NCBI RefSeq assembly: GCF_007858365.1
Contig: NZ_VFIO01000002.1
Location: forward strand, 186,001-250,000
DNA length: 64,000 nucleotides
Reading direction: 5' to 3'
Source: Pseudomonas saxonica
GTDB lineage: Bacteria > Pseudomonadota > Gammaproteobacteria > Pseudomonadales > Pseudomonadaceae
The notes under the pieces were generated by a model that was given only the letters and a program-made list of their open reading frames with translations, had not been told where the DNA came from and made no database searches. Position 1 is the stretch's first letter. Each line of letters begins with the position of its first letter. The position numbers and the translations under genes were made by a program. Below, piece after piece: positions 29,692-40,494 of this stretch.

Positions 29692-30213
29692 TCAGTTCGT
29701 TGTCTGGCGCAGCAGCATGGTGCCACCGCGCTGGGTAAATTCGAGTTTGTTCAACGCACTCATGCCCAAGAGCACTTGTTCGCCTTCAAGCCCTGGAGCG
29801 GCCACTGCACGCACGTTGCGCAGCACAATGGCCCCCAGTTGCAGGCGGTCGATTTGAGTGCGAAAGCCCTGTGCGCGGCCATTGGCCGTGCTCAAGGTGA
29901 CAGGCGCGCCTTTGGGCAGCGCCAGTTGTTCTGCCAGATCCAGCGGAACCGCCACATCGGTGGCTCCGGTATCGAGTAAAAATTCCACTGGCACGTTATT
30001 GATACGGCCACTGGCAACAAAGTGCCCCTGCACATTGGCGAGCAGTTTGACTTCGATGAAGCCCTCGCCTTGTTGCGAGATGACTTCAGTGTTGGGGTTG
30101 TCCTGACGCTGTTCCCAGCGCCCAAAAAATTGCGTCGCCAGATACAGGCCGGCGCACCAGGCGACGATCATGAACACGCGCCCCATGCCTTTGCCCGGTG
30201 CTTGCTGGCTCAT
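29692..30213 (-). CDS. Membrane-anchored retropepsin-like aspartic protease (TIGR02281 type)
   Basis: A 173-residue protein with one N-terminal membrane helix ([20 protein letters not shown]) and a single-domain aspartic protease fold. It has the catalytic [13 protein letters not shown], the flap-like TANGRAQGF, and a C-terminal hydrophobic [10 protein letters not shown]. This pattern marks the bacterial clan AA (TIGR02281) group, probably active as a dimer in the periplasm. The substrate is unknown. It overlaps the upstream gene by 4 nt (ATGA) and ends 11 nt before parC, so it is co-transcribed with topoisomerase IV genes. Confidence 0.87.
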   Translation of the reverse strand: MSQQAPGKGMGRVFMIVAWCAGLYLATQFFGRWEQRQDNPNTEVISQQGEGFIEVKLLANVQGHFVASGRINNVPVEFLLDTGATDVAVPLDLAEQLALPKGAPVTLSTANGRAQGFRTQIDRLQLGAIVLRNVRAVAAPGLEGEQVLLGMSALNKLEFTQRGGTMLLRQTTN

Positions 30214-31190
30214 GGCTTAGCGCTCCAGCCACCTTGCGGGGCAGCAAAACGCCAGACGATGGGGCGCTTTTCGCCATCGGCACGTATGTGATTGCCATTG
30301 TCCACCCCGACCCACACGCCTTTAGCGTCCAGACTCAGCGCCTCGGCGGTGCCATAGCCGGAGTTGTAGCGCCGCGGTTCGGTCAATGCATCGTTGGCAA
30401 ACGACCAGCAACGCTCTACCTCACCGGTGGCTGGCGTACGTCGGCAAATACGGTAGGCCATGCGCTCAAGGGTAAACAGCTTGCCATCGAACAGCGCCAG
30501 ATCGGCAAAGTCCTTTTGTTGCGCCTTGGCCTTTAATTGAGCAGGCGGCTGTTCAAGCCCGCCCTCGCTCATCACCACACATCCGCCTTCGCAGTTCCAT
30601 ACGCTTTGTTGCTTGCGCAGGGTCATCAAGCCACGGCGTTCACGCTCGGCCGCCAGCCACAGTTGGGTGCCTTGCGGGTTGACGGCAATGCCTTCAAACA
30701 ACGCATTGAAATGCAGCAACATGCCACTGCCACGCGCCTGACGCACCAACGCCGGGTCGATCTTGAGCCACAAAGGCTCACCGATGGGTGGCACTTGCAG
30801 TACCGCCGCATGGGTTTCGCTGACAACATAACGGTTGCCCGCCGCGTCACAACTGATGCCTTCGAAATCCAGATTGCCGCCCCGCAACGGGCTGACGGCT
30901 TTGTGCATCATGCGCACGCCCCACGGCAAACCGCTTTCGGGGGGCGGTGGCACTTGGATACTAACCGCTTCGGCTTGCCATTCGGCATAACGGGTATCGA
31001 GACGGTAAATCTGATCGTCATCACGGTCAGACACCGTCCACATCTCGCCTTCACAGAGCGCCAGCCCGGACAGATTGCCCCCGAGCATGCCTTCGACAGG
31101 ATGCTCAGTTTGAAGCACCAGCTCAGGCCATGTATCGGCCATCACCGGCGCAGCGCTCAAGCACAGGCCCAGCAGTAACGCTCTGCCCAT
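30210..31190 (-). CDS. Secreted esterase-like activity of phytase family protein
   Basis: A 326-residue exported protein with signal peptide MGRALLLGLCLSAAPVMA. The body has repeated beta-propeller-like strands: NLSGLALCEGEMWTVSDRDD, the GGNLDFEGISCDAAGNRYVV region, and FNALFEGIAVNPQGTQLWLA. The repeated FEGI/SGLA + D pattern is that of the phytase-like esterase family (Phytase-like, PF13449). The enzyme activity is unproven. The ATG at 31188-31190 overlaps the parE stop by 1 nt; a TTG one codon upstream is less likely. It lies in the parE-parC run. Confidence 0.8.
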   Translation of the reverse strand: MGRALLLGLCLSAAPVMADTWPELVLQTEHPVEGMLGGNLSGLALCEGEMWTVSDRDDDQIYRLDTRYAEWQAEAVSIQVPPPPESGLPWGVRMMHKAVSPLRGGNLDFEGISCDAAGNRYVVSETHAAVLQVPPIGEPLWLKIDPALVRQARGSGMLLHFNALFEGIAVNPQGTQLWLAAERERRGLMTLRKQQSVWNCEGGCVVMSEGGLEQPPAQLKAKAQQKDFADLALFDGKLFTLERMAYRICRRTPATGEVERCWSFANDALTEPRRYNSGYGTAEALSLDAKGVWVGVDNGNHIRADGEKRPIVWRFAAPQGGWSAKP

Positions 31191-33094
31191 CAAGCCAGAA
31201 CCTGCGCCAGGTTACCTTTGGACTCCAGCCAGCTTTTACGGTCACCCGCGCGCTTTTTGGCAAGCAGCATGTCCATCATTTCAGAGGTGGCAGCGAAGTC
31301 TTCCAGCGTGAGTTGCACCAGACGCCGGGTGTTCGGGTCCATGGTGGTTTCACGCAGTTGCGGCGGGTTCATCTCACCCAGCCCCTTGAATCGAGTGACT
31401 TGTGGTTTGCCGCGTTTTTTCTCGGCCACCAGACGATCAAGAATCCCGTCGCGCTCGGCTTCATCGAGGGCGTAGTAGATCTCTTTGCCCAAATCGATAC
31501 GGTACAGGGGCGGCATCGCGACGTAGACATGACCGGCATCCACCAACGGGCGGAAATGCTGCACGAACAAGGCACAGAGCAAGGTGGCGATGTGCAAGCC
31601 GTCGGAGTCGGCGTCGGCGAGGATGCAGATTTTGCCGTAGCGAAGCTGACTAATGTCAGCAGCGCCCGGATCGACGCCAATGGCCACGGCAATGTTGTGC
31701 ACTTCCTGGCTGGCCAGCACTTCGCTGCCATCGACTTCCCAGGTATTGAGGATCTTGCCGCGCAACGGCAGGATCGCCTGAAACTCTTTGTCCCGCGCCT
31801 GCTTGGCCGAACCGCCAGCGGAATCACCTTCCACCAAAAACAGCTCGGATCGCATCGGGTCCTGCCCGGCGCAATCAGCCAACTTACCCGGCAAGGCCGG
31901 GCCTTGGGTGATGCGCTTGCGCTCGACTTTTTTACTGGCCTTGAGACGACGACCGGCGTTGTTGATCGCCAGCTCTGCCAATTGCATGCCCAGTTCAGGG
32001 TTGGCATTGAGCCAGAGGCTGAACGCATCCTTGACCACGCCGGACACAAATGCCGCCGCTTCGCGCGATGACAAGCGCTCCTTGGTCTGACCGGAGAACT
32101 GCGGTTCCTGCATTTTCATCGAGACGACGAAGGCAATGCGTTCCCAGACATCTTCGGGCGCCAGCTTGACGCCACGGGGTAGCAGGCTACGGAATTCGCA
32201 AAATTCACGCATGGCATCAAGCAAGCCCTGGCGCAAACCGTTGACGTGCGTGCCGCCCTGGGCCGTGGGGATCAGGTTGACGTAGCTTTCCTGAACGCTG
32301 TCGCCGCCTTCGGGCAACCACAGCAACGCCCAGTCGATGGCTTCTTTGTTTCCGGCCAGGCTGCCGCAGAACGGTTCATTGGGCAGGCGTTCGAACTCGC
32401 TGACCGCGTCCACCAGGTAGGAGCGCAAGCCGTCTTCGTAATGCCACTCGATCTTTTCGCCAGTGTTTTTGTCTTCAAAGCTGACCAGCAGCCCCGGACA
32501 CAACACGGCCTTGGCCTTGAGCACATGCTTGAGGCGGCTGACCGAGAACTTGGGCGAATCAAAGTATTTTGGGTCCGGCGCAAAATACACGCTGGTACCG
32601 GTGTTGCGTTTGCCAACGGTGCCGACGATTTCCAGGTCGGTGGCTTTATAGCCATCGGCGAAGGTCATCTGGTATTCGTTGCCGTCACGCTTGACCTTGA
32701 CCCTGACCTGCGTCGACAGCGCGTTGACCACCGAAATCCCCACGCCGTGCAGGCCGCCGGAGAACTGGTAGTTTTTGTTGGAAAACTTGCCGCCCGCGTG
32801 AAGCTTGGTCAGGATCAGTTCGACACCTGAAACACCTTCTTCGGGGTGGATGTCCACGGGCATGCCGCGCCCGTCGTCACTGACTTCCAGCGAGTGGTCA
32901 GCGTGCAGAATGACTTGCACCGATTTGGCGTGACCGGCCAGGGCCTCGTCGACACTGTTGTCGATGACTTCCTGAGCCAGGTGATTGGGCCGGCTGGTGT
33001 CGGTGTACATGCCGGGGCGCTTGCGCACCGGGTCGAGGCCCGAGAGGACTTCGATGGCGTCGGCGTTATAAGAGCTAGCGCTGGGAGTGGCCAT
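31190..33094 (-). CDS. parE: DNA topoisomerase IV subunit B
   Basis: ATPase subunit of topoisomerase IV. The 634-residue protein has the GHKL ATP site (EVIDNSVDEALAGHAK, then DDGRGMPVDIHPEEG and GGLHGVGISVVNALS). The TOPRIM domain follows (LFLVEGDSAGGSAKQARD, then ADADSDGLHIATLL). The start is ATG at 33094. Its stop overlaps the next gene by 1 nt. Confidence 0.98.
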   Translation of the reverse strand: MATPSASSYNADAIEVLSGLDPVRKRPGMYTDTSRPNHLAQEVIDNSVDEALAGHAKSVQVILHADHSLEVSDDGRGMPVDIHPEEGVSGVELILTKLHAGGKFSNKNYQFSGGLHGVGISVVNALSTQVRVKVKRDGNEYQMTFADGYKATDLEIVGTVGKRNTGTSVYFAPDPKYFDSPKFSVSRLKHVLKAKAVLCPGLLVSFEDKNTGEKIEWHYEDGLRSYLVDAVSEFERLPNEPFCGSLAGNKEAIDWALLWLPEGGDSVQESYVNLIPTAQGGTHVNGLRQGLLDAMREFCEFRSLLPRGVKLAPEDVWERIAFVVSMKMQEPQFSGQTKERLSSREAAAFVSGVVKDAFSLWLNANPELGMQLAELAINNAGRRLKASKKVERKRITQGPALPGKLADCAGQDPMRSELFLVEGDSAGGSAKQARDKEFQAILPLRGKILNTWEVDGSEVLASQEVHNIAVAIGVDPGAADISQLRYGKICILADADSDGLHIATLLCALFVQHFRPLVDAGHVYVAMPPLYRIDLGKEIYYALDEAERDGILDRLVAEKKRGKPQVTRFKGLGEMNPPQLRETTMDPNTRRLVQLTLEDFAATSEMMDMLLAKKRAGDRKSWLESKGNLAQVLA

Positions 33095-33145
33095 AAGGTC
33101 TCGTCGTTAGTCGTAAATTAAGAATAAAGGCCATTGCCGGGGCGC

Positions 33146-33754
33146 CTAAAGGGCCGCAAAGTCGATGGCTTGATAACGGTGTGCACTGATCCCGGCAAAT
33201 GTCAGGAGATCGGGCAGTTGCTGGGCGAAACCTTGGTAGCTGTGATCACCGCCTGCCTGAATACGTAAGGTGCACGCCTTGTAGTACTGCTCAGCGTAGC
33301 GGTAGTCCAGGGTTTCATCGCCTGTTTGCAACCACACGTGATAACGCTGCGGGTCCTGAGGGGCTGGCACTTCAAGCTCGGCGAGGGCCGCCACGTGGTC
33401 GAGAGTCAGTTCCCAGGTTTCGCCGCTGTAATGGTTGGTTTGCGTACCCAGATAGCCGTCGAACATCCGATGCGGGCTGACGGCCGGGTTGATCAGCAAG
33501 GCCTTGAGGCCCAACTGTTCGGCCAGATACGTCGCATAGTAGCCGCCGAGCGAGCTGCCGACCAGCAGTGGCCTGCCAAGCTCATCGATTGCCGCCCGCA
33601 ATTGGGCAAGTGCCTCACGTGGATGGTGGTGCAAAGCCGGCACATGCAATTGATGACCGAGGCCGATGCGTTGCATCACCGAGGCAAGCTGGCTGGCTTT
33701 CGTGGACTCGGGCGCACTGTTGAAACCGTGGATATACAAAATGGAACCGGACAT
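33146..33754 (-). CDS. yqiA: YqiA/YcfP-family alpha/beta hydrolase (esterase)
   Basis: A 202-residue cytoplasmic esterase. It has ILYIHGFNSAPESTKA near the start (oxyanion region), the nucleophile elbow VGSSLGGYYATYLAEQ and an acidic QTGDETLDYRYA near the C-terminus. GGDHSYQGF carries the catalytic histidine. It lies upstream of parE, in the order nudF-DUF1249-cpdA-yqiA-parE known from E. coli as well. The natural substrate is not known. Confidence 0.87.
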   Translation of the reverse strand: MSGSILYIHGFNSAPESTKASQLASVMQRIGLGHQLHVPALHHHPREALAQLRAAIDELGRPLLVGSSLGGYYATYLAEQLGLKALLINPAVSPHRMFDGYLGTQTNHYSGETWELTLDHVAALAELEVPAPQDPQRYHVWLQTGDETLDYRYAEQYYKACTLRIQAGGDHSYQGFAQQLPDLLTFAGISAHRYQAIDFAAL

Positions 33755-33849
33755 GCAATCACTCCCGAGTACAGGTTAGCCAACGCTACATCAACAAAGA
33801 CGCGCAGTTTAGCCTGACTCGGCATCTGGATATATCCGGTCTGCAACAC

Positions 33850-34665
33850 TCAGTAATTATTGGCGCTGTAATCGGGCTCGAACGTGAAATCTGCTAGCCG
33901 CGAGATACCCGTCTGCACATCGCCATCCGGCAGCAGGCGCAACCAACGATAACCCGGCGCCTGGTTGCTGACCTTGAAGTCCGTGCTGCCTGGCTCGAAC
34001 TGAAGACAGGTTGAGGGGGTGGCCAATAGCCTCACATCGTTGCGCTGCTGATCAAATGCTTGGTGCACATGCCCCCACAGCACCACTCGCACCTGCGGAA
34101 AGCGGTCAACGACGGACCAGAACGCAGTGGCATTGTGCAAACTGATTCCGTTCATCCACTCACAGCCGATAGGCACGGGGTGGTGGTGCAGGCAAACCAG
34201 ATGATGACGCTCGGGCGCCTCACTCAGGGCTTGGGCGAGCAGTTGCAGTTGATCGTCTTCCAGGTAGCCGTGAGCTTTGCCGGCAACAGACGAGTTGAGC
34301 AGCGTAATGCGCCAATTGCCAATATCGACCACAGGCTCCAGCAAACGGCTTTGCACGGCGGCTTCGGCCATGGGGGCGAGGTCATCGTGATTGCCAGGCA
34401 GCCAGCGCGCAGAGGCTGCAAGCGCTTGAGTCATCTGACGAAAGCGCTGATAGGCCTCAACGGTTGAGTCCTGAGTCAGATCGCCCGTTGCCAATAGCAG
34501 GTCGATCCGGGGTTGTTCGACGCGCACAAGATCGATGACCCGTTGCAAGCTTTCAGCCGTTTTAAGCCCCAGCAGCGACCCGTCTGTGTCGGCAAACAAA
34601 TGGCTGTCTGTCAGTTGCACCAGCAGCACCGGATCGTCGGTGGTCAGCGTGGAGACATTCGGCAA
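33850..34665 (-). CDS. cpdA: 3',5'-cyclic-AMP phosphodiesterase CpdA, TTG start
   Basis: Calcineurin-like metallophosphoesterase that breaks down cAMP; in P. aeruginosa it tunes the cAMP-Vfr virulence pathway. The 271-residue protein has all the metal motifs: TDSHLF near residue 20, LLATGDLTQD, LPGNHDD, LHHHPVPIG and WGHVHQ. The start is TTG at 34663-34665, with GGAGA placed 8 nt upstream; there is no suitable in-frame ATG near the N-terminus. It sits in the nudF-to-yqiA gene set. Confidence 0.93.
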   Translation of the reverse strand: MPNVSTLTTDDPVLLVQLTDSHLFADTDGSLLGLKTAESLQRVIDLVRVEQPRIDLLLATGDLTQDSTVEAYQRFRQMTQALAASARWLPGNHDDLAPMAEAAVQSRLLEPVVDIGNWRITLLNSSVAGKAHGYLEDDQLQLLAQALSEAPERHHLVCLHHHPVPIGCEWMNGISLHNATAFWSVVDRFPQVRVVLWGHVHQAFDQQRNDVRLLATPSTCLQFEPGSTDFKVSNQAPGYRWLRLLPDGDVQTGISRLADFTFEPDYSANNY

Positions 34666-34718
34666 GGGGATTTCTCCGGAGCACGTTTATAAAAAGAGCG
34701 AAGACATGCAATAAATCG

Positions 34719-35171
34719 TTATCGGACTTGCGCGTATTCATGACCGCAGGTCAGGCAATGACTGAGCCACTCGCCCAAAAAGATATTGAGCTGGGCCTTT
34801 TCATCAGGCTGATGCATGGCCACGTTGGGGTAAGGATAAATACTGCGAAAACGCCGCGCATGCTCTGCGCCGATCACTTCGGCCATGCGCGCATCGTGGT
34901 AAACCTGCACCTGCAATTCCGGCACGGGCAACCAGGGCAAACTGTGTTCCTGGCGCACGCGCAGGGTGCTGGTGTACGGGCAGTCGAGCATCACTTCAAG
35001 GGTCAGGACGCCGAGCATCTGGTCGCCCTGAGTCACCGCAATTCGCCGCGCGCTGGGCTGTTCACGCATATCGGGCAACAAGCGCATCAAGCGTGCAAAG
35101 TTAGCCTCGCAGGCGGCCTGCAAGCCAATCAAATCGACCCTGTATCGATCACGTCGCGCCGTTACTGCCAT
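34719..35171 (-). CDS. DUF1249 family protein (YqiB-like)
   Basis: A 150-residue protein of unknown function, beginning MAVTARRDRYRVDLIGLQAA. Its pattern (ANFARLMRLLPD, RVRQEHSLPWLPVPELQVQVY and the C-terminal cysteine pair in SHCLTCGHEY) matches DUF1249. The family always sits next to nudF and cpdA. It overlaps nudF by 10 nt, so the two are co-expressed. Confidence 0.87.
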   Translation of the reverse strand: MAVTARRDRYRVDLIGLQAACEANFARLMRLLPDMREQPSARRIAVTQGDQMLGVLTLEVMLDCPYTSTLRVRQEHSLPWLPVPELQVQVYHDARMAEVIGAEHARRFRSIYPYPNVAMHQPDEKAQLNIFLGEWLSHCLTCGHEYAQVR

Positions 35172-35779
35172 AACCCCCTCACTTCAGCGCGATTAAGCGC
35201 CAGCCATTGCAGGGCAATAATGCTCGCTGCATTGGAAATACGTCCATCCCGTACTGCTTGAAGCGCATCTTCGTACGCCCAAACCGTCACTCGAATATCT
35301 TCGGCCTCTTCTTCCAGTCCATGCAAGCCGCCCACGCCTTCAGTGCTGCAACGGCCCAGGTACAAATGGACAAATTCGGTGCTGCCGCCTGGCGACGGGA
35401 AATAGCGCGTGATAGGCCATAGCGACGTAAACGTCAGCCCCGCCTCTTCTTCGCCTTCGCGGTGAGCCACTTCTTCGGGCTCTTCAGCCTTGTCGATCAG
35501 CCCGGCGACCAGTTCGATCAACCACGGGGTATCGGTCTTGCCCATCGCACCGACGCGGAACTGTTCGATCAGCACCACTTCATCGCGTTGCGGGTCATAG
35601 GGCAGCACACACACGGCATCGTGGCGCACAAACACTTCGCGACTGATCTCACGGCTCATGCCGCCGGCAAACAATTCATGGCGCAGGTGTACACGATCGA
35701 GCTTGTAGAAGCCTTTGAAGCATTCTTCGCGTTTTACGACCTCGACAGCGCTGGGCGTGGCGCGGGTGATATCAGTCAT
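35162..35779 (-). CDS. nudF: ADP-ribose diphosphatase NudF
   Basis: Nudix hydrolase that splits ADP-ribose to AMP and ribose 5-phosphate. The 205-residue protein has the Nudix box, with pattern G-x5-E-x7-REG-x-EEAGL, at about residues 91-113. The downstream YFPSPGGSTEFVHLYLGRC is typical of ADP-ribose-specific members. It is the first gene of the nudF-DUF1249-cpdA-yqiA-parE set and is divergent from the lipoprotein gene at 36002. The 222-nt gap between them shows no clear promoter. Confidence 0.94.
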   Translation of the reverse strand: MTDITRATPSAVEVVKREECFKGFYKLDRVHLRHELFAGGMSREISREVFVRHDAVCVLPYDPQRDEVVLIEQFRVGAMGKTDTPWLIELVAGLIDKAEEPEEVAHREGEEEAGLTFTSLWPITRYFPSPGGSTEFVHLYLGRCSTEGVGGLHGLEEEAEDIRVTVWAYEDALQAVRDGRISNAASIIALQWLALNRAEVRGLWQ

Positions 35780-36001
35780 TGCAAACCTCTGGCTGGCGAA
35801 TTCTTACCGGGGCGAACCCCAAGCATCGCGCATCCTAACGCGCCTGAGGTTCAGCATGTAGCCTCTTTTTTGCCACAGGGATAGACGGATCGCCTGCAAA
35901 CCCTCTCTAATTGACTGGCTTAAGCTTAGTGTCGAACTGACGCCTTTGTTGGCAGTCGAACACGCATAATTTCACCTTTTATTCGTTAATGAAGGACGAC
36001 C

Positions 36002-36739
36002 ATGTCGCTTTTAAAATTTGCCTCCATGGCGTGTATAGCCCTGACACTGGGCGCTTGCCAGAGTGTTTTCCAGCCCAAGCCAATGGCATTCACCCAGGAC
36101 GCTTCGGAGCAGGTCAAGACAGGTTGCGAGGGCCAGGATTGCCCGCTGGTGAATATTGACACTTTGCACTTTGCCAATGCGCCGCAGCTCGACGCTCTGA
36201 TCGAAAAGCGCCTGCTGCAAATGACCGTGAACTCGCCTGACGAGAAACTGGCGCCGTCACTGGATGCCTACCGCGAGCAGTTTCTGCGCACCGCGCAGCC
36301 TCGCAACAGCACCTACTTGCAGGCCAAAGTACGCGAACAGCATGACGACCTGGTGGTGATCGAGCTGTCCAGCTACCTGGACACCGGCGGCGCACACGGT
36401 ATGCCGGGTCGCGGGTTCATCAACTACTCGCGCACCGCCCAGAAAGAAGTGACCTTGCAGGACATGCTGCTGCCGGGGCAGGAGCAAGCCTTCTGGGGCG
36501 CGGCCAAAGTGGCTCATAACAACTGGCTGATCAAAACCCACTACGGCAGCGACCCGGAATACGTGAAGAACTGGCCTTTCCAGAAAACGCCGAACGTGGC
36601 CCTGCTCAAAGACAACGTGGTGCTTAAATACGACGTGTACAGCATTGCACCGTATTCCGAAGGGCATGTTGAGCTGAGCATCCCTTACTCGCGCCTGCGC
36701 GGGATTTTGAAGCCGGAGTGGGTTCCAGCGCAGGGTTAA
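36002..36739 (+). CDS. RsiV-family (DUF3298-like) lipoprotein
   Basis: A 245-residue lipoprotein with signal MSLLKFASMACIALTLGAC, lipobox cysteine at 19, start ATG after AAGGA. The body has the RsiV/DUF3298-type pattern: a lysozyme-inhibitor-like start with GCEGQDCPLVNID, then YLDTGGAHGMPGRGFINYS and FALNDMLLPG-like VTLQDMLLPGQEQAF. The C-terminal end is YSEGHVELSIPYSRLRGILK. In Gram-positives RsiV binds lysozyme and holds a sigma factor. Here no sigma factor gene is adjacent, so the function is open; it may be a periplasmic lipoprotein that senses or binds a small ligand. Confidence 0.75.
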   Translation: MSLLKFASMACIALTLGACQSVFQPKPMAFTQDASEQVKTGCEGQDCPLVNIDTLHFANAPQLDALIEKRLLQMTVNSPDEKLAPSLDAYREQFLRTAQPRNSTYLQAKVREQHDDLVVIELSSYLDTGGAHGMPGRGFINYSRTAQKEVTLQDMLLPGQEQAFWGAAKVAHNNWLIKTHYGSDPEYVKNWPFQKTPNVALLKDNVVLKYDVYSIAPYSEGHVELSIPYSRLRGILKPEWVPAQG

Positions 36740-36750
36740 ACCTGAGCGAC

Positions 36751-36857
36751 CCTCACCCCAACCCTCTCCCAGAGGGAGAGGGGGCTGATTTGCAGTGTGC
36801 TTGAGGCCGTGCTCGGTCAGTCCCCTCTCCCTCCGGGAGATAGGTGGTGAGGGGCTT
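36751..36857. repeat. Inverted-repeat element between lipoprotein and cytX
   Basis: Left arm CCTCACCCCAACCCTCTCCC (36752) with AGAGGGAGAGGGGGCTGATT, a spacer of about 30 nt, then CCCCTCTCCCTCCGGGAGA and a degraded right end TAGGTGGTGAGGGG. It is a single-copy member of the same family as the elements at 15136, 17629, 26141 and 51773, located between two convergent genes. Confidence 0.8.
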
Positions 36858-38120
36858 TTAGCGTTGACGCCCCAACACCCACTGCAACGCCCCCGCCAGT
36901 AACAGGGCCGGCAAGGTCGCGCCCACATCCGGCAGCAGATTGGCCAGCACGTGATACGTCACCACCCCGCCCAACCAGGCCAGTAACGCCGAACCGCTAA
37001 ATAACGTGGGCGCCACCTGAACACTGCGTTTACGCACGATAAAGTGGTCCACCAGCACCACGCCAAACAACGGCGCAAACACTGAGCCAATCAACAGCAG
37101 AAAGTTCTGGTACTGCGCCAGCGGCGCGAAACAGGCAATCAAAGTGCAGATAACACCGATGATCAACGCCAAGTGTTCAACCTTCAACCGCAGCAACAAC
37201 CCACTGGAGACCGCCGCCGAGTGAATATCGGCAAAGGCGTTTTCAGACTCGTCCAGCAGAATCAGCAATAACGGAATCCCCAACCCGGCCCCGGCCAGCG
37301 CCAGCAATAGGGCATTGACTTCACCGCTCGGCGCGAACGCCAGGGTGTAGGCCACACCCAAACTCATCAGCCAGAAGTTGCCAATCAAAAAGCCCAGCGC
37401 GGTGCCGCCAAACACACTTTTGGCGCGCTTACCGAAACGTGAATAGTCGGCAATCAAGGGCAACCACGACAGCGGCATGGCGATGGCAATATCAAAGCCC
37501 ACGGCAAAGGGTAGCGAACCATCACCCTTTTGCGCCCACAGCGCAGGCAAGTCAGCTTTGCTGAAGAGGTTCCAGGTCAGCCACAGGCACGCGCCCAACA
37601 ATAGCCAGATACCCCATTTGCGCAGAATTTTACGCACAAAGGTCAGCGGCCCACTGACTGCCAGCAAAGTTGCCAGAGCACCGAAGAACACCGTCCATAA
37701 CAATGGCTGGCTCCACAGGCTGGTGTCACTGAATGCCCGCGCACCCAGCAGGCTGGCGGCGTCACGCATGACAATGATTTCAAACGAACCCCAACCGATC
37801 AGTTGCAGTACGTTAAGCAATGCCGGGAGCATTGCACCACGGCTGCCCAGACTGAGTTTAAGCGCGGCCATGGACGACAGGCCGGTGTCGCTGCCGACCA
37901 CGCCCACCGACGCCAGCAACGACACGCCCACAAGCGTACCGAGAAAGATTGCCAACAATGAACCCGATAGCCCCAGACCTGGCGCCAGTAGCGCGCCGGT
38001 CTGCAACACCATCAAGCCAATGCCGAGGGAAAACCACAGAGAAAACAGATCTCGACCGCCGAGGACCCGCTGACTGGCAGGTACCGCGACGTCCGGTGAG
38101 TAAGTATTGGGTGTGTTCAA
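36858..38120 (-). CDS. cytX: CytX, putative hydroxymethylpyrimidine permease
   Basis: A 420-residue membrane transporter of the NCS1 (cytosine/purine permease) family with about 12 hydrophobic segments. It starts with the family element SQRVLGGRDLFSLWFSLGIG and later shows ADYSRFGKR. The CytX subgroup is predicted from thiamine-regulon context to import hydroxymethylpyrimidine. Its location directly downstream of thiC, which has a TPP riboswitch, supports this. The start is taken as TTG (38118-38120); the ribosome site is poor and no closer ATG exists. A REP pair lies between thiC and cytX. Confidence 0.82.
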   Translation of the reverse strand: MNTPNTYSPDVAVPASQRVLGGRDLFSLWFSLGIGLMVLQTGALLAPGLGLSGSLLAIFLGTLVGVSLLASVGVVGSDTGLSSMAALKLSLGSRGAMLPALLNVLQLIGWGSFEIIVMRDAASLLGARAFSDTSLWSQPLLWTVFFGALATLLAVSGPLTFVRKILRKWGIWLLLGACLWLTWNLFSKADLPALWAQKGDGSLPFAVGFDIAIAMPLSWLPLIADYSRFGKRAKSVFGGTALGFLIGNFWLMSLGVAYTLAFAPSGEVNALLLALAGAGLGIPLLLILLDESENAFADIHSAAVSSGLLLRLKVEHLALIIGVICTLIACFAPLAQYQNFLLLIGSVFAPLFGVVLVDHFIVRKRSVQVAPTLFSGSALLAWLGGVVTYHVLANLLPDVGATLPALLLAGALQWVLGRQR

Positions 38121-38158
38121 GGCATGAATCTCAAGGAGAGCAGGATAAACACTTATCT

Positions 38159-38292
38159 CGTAGCAGCTGCCAAAGGCGGCGTCCGATTGCGAAGCGATCG
38201 TAAAACCTGAAAATGCGGTCTAACAGATGTTCCGCGATCTCTGAATTTACGACGGCTAAGCCGCCGAACGCAGCCTTCGGCAGCTGCTACGG
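38159..38292. repeat. REP pair (BIME-like) between thiC and cytX
   Basis: It begins CGTAGCAGCTGCCAAAGGCGGCG and ends GCCTTCGGCAGCTGCTACGG, so the outer 12 or so bases are inverted. The interior contains GATTGCGAAGCGATCG, which is the inverse of a segment found in the element at 23114. The two elements share the same units in a different arrangement. It occupies most of the 187-nt gap after thiC and may act as an mRNA end or attenuator. Confidence 0.8.
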
Positions 38293-38307
38293 AGTTTGCG
38301 GTTTAGA

Positions 38308-40302
<1,995 letters not shown>

Positions 40303-40364
40303 TCATTTTTTGATCAACTGATCCCGGACAGCACTCAAGAGGACTCGCCGGGAGACGAGAAATC

Positions 40365-40453
40365 TTGTTCCCTACGCAGGCGTTAACCTGATCAGGTTCA
40401 ACGGGATCCGAAATTATTCGATCTCAGCCTCATAGCAAGGCACCCCGACAAGA
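40365..40453 (-). promoter_or_regulatory. TPP riboswitch upstream of thiC
   Basis: Read on the minus strand it shows the TPP aptamer signature in order: GGGGTGCC (plus 40439-40447), GGCTGAGATC (CUGAGA at plus 40422-40427), CCCGTTGAACCTGATCAGG, then GTTAACGCCTGCGTAGGGAAC. Thiamine pyrophosphate binding would shut off thiC and perhaps cytX. A weak promoter (TAGCAA-N17-TAGACT) may lie just upstream of it on the minus strand. Confidence 0.95.
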
Positions 40454-40494
40454 ACGTGGCCAGTCTAGGGGAGTGGTAAGTATTTTGCTACACG

